64,000 nt of DNA from Nageia nagi (lineage: Eukaryota; Pinophyta), in contig JBITNC010000001.1 in the NCBI GenBank assembly GCA_050084985.1, positions 56,544,001 to 56,608,000 on the forward strand. The letters are read 5' to 3'. Below, piece by piece: positions 57,032 through 64,000 of this stretch; the first letter of the stretch is position 1; each line of letters begins with the position of its first letter. A program made the position numbers and the translations under genes. The notes under the pieces were generated by a model. That model was not told the origin of the DNA. It made no database searches and worked only from the letters and a program-made list of their open reading frames with translations.

Positions 57032-57753
57032 GGTATTGCAATTGGCAGGGAGGGGGGCAGGGAAGTTAGGGCCTTTAAAAGACGTCGCACGATTGGGGGT
57101 TGTTTCACCATAGCAGGGGCCAACAGTGTGAGAGGGGATGATTGAAGGAGGCTAGAGAGTCCATCAATGATGGGGCTATTGGTTGGTGTTTTTATTTATT
57201 AAAAGATTTTTAAATCTTCCCCCATATTTTGAAAGACAAATTCCTTCCCCCCTCCTTTTTTTTAAGTCTCCCCCTCTAAAGTATTTTTATGTAAATATTA
57301 TTATTATTTTTAATATATATTCTTGTATATAAATTATGGTAAAATGTTTATTTTTCATAAAACAAAAATGAAAAAAATGATCCCCCCCTTTTTTTATTTT
57401 TATGAAAGATAAATTCCCCTTCTTATGATTGTAAAAATATACTTTTACATTGTAAAAAAAAATTATAATGATCTTGAATTTATTTGAAAATTTATTACAA
57501 ATAAATACAAATATATAAAATAAAATTGCAAATTTTTGTACACAAAAAAAATCTAAAAAATTACAAATTGAGTTAAACTTTATGATAAAAAGTGTTTAAC
57601 AATATATTATTATTACATCTTATAAATTTTAGGTAAAATTTTATCCCCCAAAAAAAATTGCTACTACCATAAAATGTTAGTAGAAATATTGTAACAACAA
57701 TATATTTTTGAGCAAATTTTTCTCAACAAAATTACAACTAACATATAAACAAT
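57032..57753. other. Host copia leader remainder, then AT-rich DNA
   Basis: 57032-57180 continues the G-rich leader interrupted at 56521. From about 57190 the sequence is AT-rich with C and T homopolymers and no genes. No minus-strand primer site (TGATACCA on the plus strand) or 5' LTR of the host element was found before the CACTA terminus. Confidence 0.45.
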
Positions 57754-57854
57754 CACTACTACCAAAAGGTGATTTGCATCTTCAATCATAAAATATAAAA
57801 AATGATGCAAATTTGGGTTCTTATGCGTCAAAACCTTTTTTTCATTTTTTTATT

Positions 57855-58998
57855 TTTTCAATGAAAATTTTGATGCATTTGTAAATATTTCCTATGGCCA
57901 ATTCCACAAAGGTATGTTATAATTGATTATAACAATAGGGCAACATGAATGAGTGGATGTTTGGTTCAAAAATGGATTGACACTATCCATTGCTAAACCC
58001 AATTTGACACTTTTAAGTTAATCCTTAAATTTCTCGGGCCACTTCTCCTCTATATGTTTCATTGCTTAACTATCTGCAGGTATACACAACACACCTTCTT
58101 CACTTCTATTTCTTGCATGCCAATCTATTGACTCTGCAAGTGACTTACCATAGAATATTTGCATCAACCTGGGAAGGATTGGCATTACACAAACAACCTT
58201 AGTTGGTATTTTTTTTCTCTATTTTCACTGTATCTTGATTCTTCACACTTTGGAAATTCAATCTTTGTATCATATTCTTCTCCTCTATATAATATGCAAT
58301 TGTTAATACATGCATGGTATGAATTATACTTGACCCCTAAATCCTTCATAATGTCATGTGCTTTTTTGCATGAATCTTGGAGGACATTATCACTTGGCAA
58401 TAACTTTTCTTTTAGTAACATATATAATACAAATTAAAAATAATTTATGTAGTTAATTTCATTAAAATAAATTAAAATATGAGAAATTGAAATATCATAA
58501 AATAAAATAAAATTCAAACCTTAACAAAGAAGTGAATACTTGTATCTGAACATCCATATTTGGCTTCTATGTTCATTAGAAGTAGGATCATCGATAATAT
58601 AGTTATATTTTTGCCTTCATATAATTTAGTTTTGGAAGCACTATACATGTTATCCCTTTCTAAATCATCATCTCTTTCATCATTATATCTTTCTTCATCA
58701 TCAACATGAACATAGGGGACTCAAGTAAACCATCAATTCCATTTTCTTCATCAACATTATTATCAACATCATCATTGTGACCAATATTATCCTCTCTTTA
58801 TTCATCATCATCAGTGCTTGAATCCCATAAAGGTACTTGAATAGGAGCTATTGGATTTGGTTCAAACATAAACTTTGCATATTGTTCAAGGGTCCATGCT
58901 TTTCATAGTATCTTTTTATCTCTCCTACTTACATTATTTTGATGCAATGTTGGTGTAAAAGTTATCATTCTTGACTAGTCACGATGACTATTTATTGC
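57855..58998 (-). pseudogene. CACTA transposase (Transposase_21/TNP2-like) remnant
   Basis: Reading down the minus strand: a possible 3' splice site TTTTACAG/G at 58999, acidic VPLWDSSTDDDE and DDVDNNVDEENGIDGL, then KTKLYEGKNITIL and EAKYGCSDTSIHFFVK ending near 58520 at a GT, an apparent 85-110-bp intron, then 58185-58421 with LLPSDNVLQDSCKKAHDIM, KDLGVKYNSYHACINNCILYRGEEY and KCEESRY. This is the conserved block of plant TNP2 proteins around HACxNDCxLY. It continues with SIDWHARNRSEEGVLCIPAD, AMKHIEEKWPEKFKD and VKLGLAMDSVNPF at about 57985-58140. Stops at several places and the loss of everything after NPF make it inactive. Full-length relatives are several hundred residues longer. Confidence 0.8.
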
Positions 58999-59169
58999 CT
59001 GTAAAATACATTGTTACAAACCATTAATTTAGAATTAAAAAAATAATTTCCAAACATATAATTTAAATATACATCCATACTGCATATAACGAATTGATAC
59101 ATCCAAATATATAATGCATTATCCATACATACAAATTGAAATATCCATTCATAAACATTAGTAAACCAT

Positions 59170-59990
59170 TAATTTTTGTTTTTATTTTTGGGTTTTGGTC
59201 CTGGATGAATTATTACATTTTTATCATCTCCTAACTCGAAAGTTTGTGCCTTATGTGCTAGAGTAGGTCTCCTATAACTGTAGTGAGCTAGTAGCTCATC
59301 ACCAACATTAAGAGTTTTAATGGGAACAACAACTATATAATTATTCATTTATCTATCCATGAAGTCTTCTTTCTCATTAGTACATTGGGGAAATTCAAAA
59401 TTTGGTGCCCATTCTTCACCTACATAACTATTTATGTATCTAGCTATGTTTCCTTGTATTTTTGGTTGATCATTAATGTATAAGCATTCTAAATGCTATG
59501 GAGGTGTAATATTGGAATCATTTGCACATAATCCATATATGGACATACTATACATATATCTCACTAATTGTCTCCAAACTATTGCTATGTAAATTGGCCC
59601 ATATAATGGCATCAATGGCTCTATCTCAGAACCTAGAGTAACAACCATAGTACTATGTATAAACAAACCATATCCAAAGCACATTTCATATGGTTTGATC
59701 ATGTATTGATGACCACAATAATGAAAGATCTCATAAGTATATTGATATGTATTGTATGCCCCACAATCATATGGATATTGATATTTAAGTTGTAGCTTTG
59801 GTGGCATGCGTATCAAAACCAAATCATGAACATCCTCCTCTCATAGATCAAATGGTTGGTCATGTGCATCCTCTGCTAATTAATCATGAAGTTGCTTCTT
59901 AAATCTTATTCTTGTAGGCATCTCTCTAACTTCATCTATCAATGGACCTACACATTATTTTGGCTTCATCTTCTAGATCTACATATTTAT
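59170..59990 (-). pseudogene. SET-domain-like reading, minus strand
   Basis: A nearly continuous minus frame from about 59950 (PLIDEVREMPTRIRFKKQL) to 59170 has only about four stops. After an open stretch (59496-59822) it shows words in SET methyltransferase order: FGYGLF near 59661-59678 (like GWGLFA), LGSEIEPLMPLYGPI, then NIARYINS near 59427-59450 with APNFEF (like NxARxxNHSCxPN), and VPIKTLNVGDELLAHY near 59280-59325 (like GEELxxxY). The family transfers methyl groups to lysines. The cysteine of NHSC is absent and NSYVGEEWAPN replaces it, so activity is doubtful even before the stops. The reading lies directly upstream of the CACTA transposase on the same strand. The call rests on motif order only. 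Confidence 0.5.
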
Positions 59991-60247
59991 TTTATTTAGT
60001 TTTATTGGATATCATTCAATATATAAGAATACAAAAATAAAATCAAATATTGATCAATTAACTACCTCATGTGCATCATCATTTATGATGATGATGATGA
60101 ATCATTGATCCTTTGCACATTTTGTTCTTGCAATTTAGCAATAAACTAAAGTTAAATATTGCAAATAATATCATGCATGCAAGTGATAATTTAGATGATC
60201 TTTCCTTTTTAACTACATCTTACATAATAATATAACATTTATCTTAC

Positions 60248-60478
60248 CTTATCATCTGATGAAACATCACTCTTCCTCATGGGATGTATAGGAAATATTT
60301 TAGGATATGAATCAGATGATACATCACTCCTTGGCCTCCTAATAATTGATGCAAACATCTCCTTTGAATTAGATGACACATCACTCCTTGACCTCCTAAC
60401 AACTCTCTAACATTGAGGTAGTGGCATCTAAATATCTGAATCTGATGATACATAACTCCTCCTCCACCTTGGTAGCAT
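60248..60478 (-). pseudogene. Possible first exon with SDVSSDS repeats
   Basis: From the Met codon at 60478 the minus strand reads MLPRWRRSYVSSDSD, then three further units of RRS-x-SDVSS(D/N) over 77 codons with two stops. The last unit ends at DDK followed by AAG/GTAAGATAA at 60247-60248, a good plant 5' splice site. The serine- and aspartate-rich repeat suggests a disordered amino-terminal region of the same gene as the SET-like part. No family is recognised. Confidence 0.4.
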
Positions 60479-60791
60479 TATATAAGCCAGTTAGTCACTA
60501 ACCTATTTTACAATTTAAAGAAAAAAGAGATTAGTACATGAATATTAATAATATATAAATATTTCAATCTTAAAATTAGAAAATTAAAGATTAAGTAAAA
60601 TATAAAATAATCATATACAAGAATAATAATAATTTATAAATTTTTTCAACTACAAATATAAAATGATCATATACAAGAATAATAATAATTTTAAAAAATT
60701 TTCAACTACAAATATAAAATGATCTTATACATTCTATGCAATAGAAGGGACATCATCAATCAAAGTTCTTTTGAAGTTATCATTAATTAGA
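60479..60791. other. AT-rich DNA upstream of the SET-like reading
   Basis: Contains a direct duplication of about 45 bp (ACAAATATAAAATGATCxTATAC and AAGAATAATAATAATTT at about 60605-60645 and 60650-60735). No promoter elements could be chosen in such AT-rich sequence. Confidence 0.4.
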
Positions 60792-62112
60792 CAAACCCTA
60801 ACCCTACCCATTAACCATAACCCTAACCACTAAGTACCCTAACGTTAATGCTAACCTTAACACTAACCCTAAACCTAACTGTAACTCCTAACTATTAATG
60901 ATAATTGACCTAAACACTAAGCCTAATTAACCCTAACCTTGAGCACTAAGTAGCTTAATGCTAATGCTAACCCAAACCTTAACTCCTAGCCATTAATGCT
61001 AACCCTAATCACTAACCCTAACTCTAACCTTAATGCTAACCCTAACCACTAATTATGTACCCTAAGTATAACCTTAATCCTAACCCTAACCCTACCCACT
61101 AACCATAAGCATAATTAAGTACCCTAATGCAAATGCTAACCTTAACACTAACCTTAACCCTAAACCTAACCATAACTCCTAACCATTAATTCTAACCCAA
61201 AATACTAAGCCTAACCCTAACCCTAATGTTAACCCTAACCCTAATGCTAACCCTAACCATAACCTTGACTAGCTTTAACCTTAATGTTAACCCTAACCTA
61301 GCCTTAACGTTAACCCTAATAGTAACCCTAACCACTAATAACCCAAACCATTAACACTAACACTAATTGACCTAATGTTAACACTAACCTTAACCCTAAT
61401 CTTAACCCTAACTCCTAACCATTAATGCTAACCCTAAACACTAAGCCCAACCTTAATGCTAAACTTAAACACTAAGCCCAACCTTAATGTTAACCCTAAC
61501 AATAACCCTAACCACTAATAAACCAAACCATTAACACTAACACTAACCATGATGCTAAGCCTAACCTAACCACTAACCCTAACCGAACCACTAACCTTAA
61601 TGCTAACTCGAACCACTAATTTAGTACTCGAACTCTAACTCTAACTCTAACTCTAACCATTAATGCTAACCTAAACACTAAGCTTAACCCTAACCATTAA
61701 CCCTAACATTAACCCTAACCTTGAGCACTAAGTACCCTAATGCTAACACTAACCTTAACACTAACTTTATCCCTAACCCTAACCCTAACTCCTAACCATT
61801 AATGCTAACCCTGAACACTAACCCTAATGCTAACCCTAACCATAACCTTGACTCTAACCTTAATGCTAGCCTTAATGCTAACCCTAATAGTAACCCTAAC
61901 CATTAATAACCCAAATCATTAACACTAACACTAACCCTAATGCTAACCCTAACCTAACCACTAACCATAATGCTAAACCTAACCACTAATTGCATATCCT
62001 AACTTTAACTCTAACCCTAACCCTAACCCTAACCCTACCCACTAACCATAACCTTAACCACTAAGTACCCTAATGCTAACACTAACCCTAACCCTAATCT
62101 TAACTCTAATCC
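60792..62112. repeat. Degenerate telomere-like (CCCTAA)n array, about 1.3 kb
   Basis: Continuous array of CCCTAA-type hexamers with variants CACTAA, TGCTAA, CATTAA and CCTTAA. The purest run is at about 62000-62035. Longer blocks recur, for example ACCACTAATAACCCAAACC followed by ATTAACACTAACACTAA at about 61330, 61510 and 61900, and GTACCCTAATGCTAACACT at about 60830, 61130, 61730 and 62065. The basic period is six bases, whereas most land plants have the heptamer CCCTAAA at chromosome ends. An interstitial position between coding remnants is clear. Confidence 0.88.
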
Positions 62113-62170
62113 TAACTAGTAACTTGAAGAATAGTGATTTTAACTTAAAATTTTATTTTTTTCTATTTAA

Positions 62171-62206
62171 ATGCAAAAAGGATGCAAATTTGCATCCTTT
62201 TTGCAT
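62171..62206. repeat. Perfect 36-bp palindrome
   Basis: The two 18-base halves meet at 62188/62189, with GATGCAAATTTGCATC at the centre and ATGCAAAAAG at the left edge. Every base pairs with its mirror. A further TTTTGCATC copy is included in the right arm, and CATCAAA words follow. The central words match those beside the CACTA terminus at 57765-57810. Confidence 0.92.
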
Positions 62207-64000
62207 CAAATTACATCAAAAATCATAAAAAATAAAAGTAAGGTTGTCTGTCACTTCCCTAGTCACTTTCCTCAAACCCGTTTGGTGATAAAAGATACAA
62301 AATTTGATTTCCAATAGGAGAGTACCAAGTAAGTTCCCTTCTAGCTAATTTCATTCAATTATAACTCAATTTATACATGATTTCACTTGATTCTAACTTG
62401 TTTTTTTTCATTTTTGGGCATGTTTTCTCATAGGGTTTTGCATTTTGTGTAAGAAGAAAGGGTTTCTTGTAAATTTCTCTACATTATTCCTAATTTTCAC
62501 AAGGTATGTACATTCTTACTTGCATGTTTCAATTTTACATGAATTTACAATAAAAAAATTAGGGTTTTTGGAATTCTTACAATTTTACACTAAAAAAATC
62601 AGGATTTTTCAAAATTCTCTCTAAATTTTGATTATATACTATCAATAATGCATGCTAAAATCAAAATTTAATTACATATGCTAGGTTTTTTTTGAATTCC
62701 CCATAAATTTTCCAAATTCTCCATAAAGTTAATTCCATATGCTAGAGTTTTTTGAATTCCTCATCAATAATGCAACAAAAAAAATAAAAATGCACCAAGA
62801 AATTGAAATAAATTCTTGACATTGCACCATAAAATGAAATGCTAAAAAAAATAAGGACATATCTATGAAAATCCTAATTCTAGAACTCTTCCTTGTTCTC
62901 CAAAAACTTTTTTTTCCTACCAATTTCTAAAACGCTTCTTATGTTCTAAGAAGTTGCTTCTTAAACTAAGAATTTCACAAAACTTGCTTCTTATGTTCTA
63001 AGAAGTTATTTTCTAAATTATATAGAATTTATTAAATTTAGTTAATACTAGCCTAAAACTTGTTAATGAAGCATCTTTTCAAAAAGTTACCTTTTAAATT
63101 AATTATTCTTCTAGTAAGATTTTCAATTTATATCATGTAGAATTCAATTGAACTTATTTGTAATAGCTTAGTTAAATTTTTAATGAAGTATGCAAATTAA
63201 CTTAGGTTAAATATTGTGAAGAGATTTTTAAAGAATTGATTCTAACTTAGTGTGGATTGCATCTTTCACAACCATTAATACTACTAATTCCTCTCATGCC
63301 CAAGATAAAAAGCTATCATGTAAGTTATATGATCATGCAGGATGGATATTTCTGACACAAGACAATAAATAACCAATAATAAAATGTCCACATATAATAT
63401 GACATAAGTATTTATAGCACTAAAACCATAATGTAGGTAAACATCCACTTCAAACTTGAGTTTTACTTAATATATATTAACCAAAAAAATGATATGTAAT
63501 CATAGTAGGCTAGAGTGTTACTATCTCTAAGGATATTCAATTTAAAATATAACCTCAATAATCTATAAAACTCTTGCTGAGCAACTCCTATAAGCTCTCC
63601 AATATTCTCTAGCCTCAACAACAACTAAAAAATTACCAAAAATTATCAACAACGCTTCCACTGGCTTTCTCATGAAGTTTCAGCTTTGATTCCTCTATCT
63701 TATTGAAGAAATAAAATCATACAATTTATGTTCTAGTAAGATATTTATTAGATAGGGCCCTTGCACCATTCTATAGTGGGTGTTTGTCAAATGCCTTATA
63801 TTTGTAATAAAAACATAAATTGTCAAATAGAAGGATAACCATTGTATAATTATGTAAGATACAAAAGGAACCATTGTACTCCTCATCATTTCCAAGTTAA
63901 GCAAATCAATCTATTAGGGCCCTTTCACCATTCTCTATTAGGTGTTTGCAAATGCCTTATATCTAGATCATCCTACACATTTGTGTGCCTATGATGTTAT
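62207..64000. other. AT-rich DNA without recognisable genes; small duplications
   Basis: No domain was found; short minus frames at 62729-62923 and 63695-63904 carry no motif. Two copies of a 7-bp-stem hairpin, GCTTCTTATGTTCTAAGAAG, lie at about 62934-62954 and 62988-63008. A roughly 55-bp direct duplication (GGGCCCTT, CACCATTCT, AATGCCTTATAT) lies at about 63753-63805 and 63917-63963. Confidence 0.5.

Larger units (their letters stand above)
57754..62230 (-). mobile_element. CACTA (En/Spm-like) transposon remnant, right end uncertain
   Basis: The left end reads CACTACTACC at 57754, followed within 80 bp by inverted GATTTGCATC and GATGCAAATTTG words. The same words recur at 62171-62215, as expected for subterminal repeats at both ends of a CACTA element. 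A transposase remnant lies just inside the left end on the minus strand. A matching TAGTG terminus was not found on the right, so the outer limit is a guess. The element would enclose the SET-like coding region and the CCCTAA array. Confidence 0.5.

Noticed and set aside
62113-62145. Right-hand CACTA terminus at the AATAGTG word
   Set aside because: TAGTG is too short to accept and lies inside the palindrome and subterminal words instead of outside them.
1-64000. tRNA, rRNA or other structural RNA genes
   Set aside because: No cloverleaf, rRNA or snRNA signature was noticed on either strand; the only tRNA-related sequences are retroelement primer-binding sites.

Overview
This window looks like plant nuclear DNA made almost entirely of decayed, nested transposable elements, with no intact host gene visible. 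The evidence is plant-type Ty1/copia elements primed by initiator-Met tRNA, a chromodomain-bearing Ty3/gypsy element, a LINE with an RVT zinc-binding tail, a CACTA transposase remnant and a PPR pseudogene. The DNA is very AT-rich and poor in CpG except in the youngest pieces. A large-genome seed plant, possibly a gymnosperm, fits best; that is inference, because nothing here is diagnostic of species.

Layout. 1-9 kb: AT-rich sequence with a possible LTR (718-1176), a CpG-retaining segment (about 2040-2940), a LINE ORF1 remnant on the minus strand (4930-6027), a PPR pseudogene (6480-7010) and a GTAG/CTAC-rich minisatellite block (8090-8600) that recurs inverted at 25.5-26.2 kb. 8.9-9.7 kb: a truncated copia LTR abutting a 610-bp gypsy-type LTR. 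9664-10475 and 20239-21568: a LINE reverse transcriptase split by a copia element at 10476-20238 (minus), whose 2.2-kb LTRs carry about 40 copies of a 14-bp repeat. 22.2-23.8 kb: an unrecognised degenerate coding region. 25.5-29.8 kb: repeats, a gypsy gag remnant with primer site and LTR, and unassigned DNA.

29.8-57 kb is one nest. A minus-strand copia host element (3' LTR 29813-30331; RNase H to gag 45025-48415; leader beyond) was entered inside RNase H by a 13.6-kb plus-strand block (31396-45024, flanked by AAGAT). That block holds a second plus element, which holds a minus-strand copia (35534-41809). The host leader was also entered by a chromodomain gypsy element (49053-55059, perfect ATTTG duplication) and by a solo LTR (56522-57026, perfect GGGGA duplication).

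57.75-62.2 kb is the most unusual part: a CACTA-type terminus, a CACTA transposase remnant, a same-strand multi-exon-looking reading with SET-domain-like motifs, a 1.3-kb degenerate CCCTAA array, and a perfect 36-bp palindrome echoing the terminal TTTGCATC repeats. 62.2-64 kb is AT-rich with small duplications. No RNA genes, CRISPR arrays or intact protein-coding host genes were found. Domain calls come from reading translations by eye; no database search was run.
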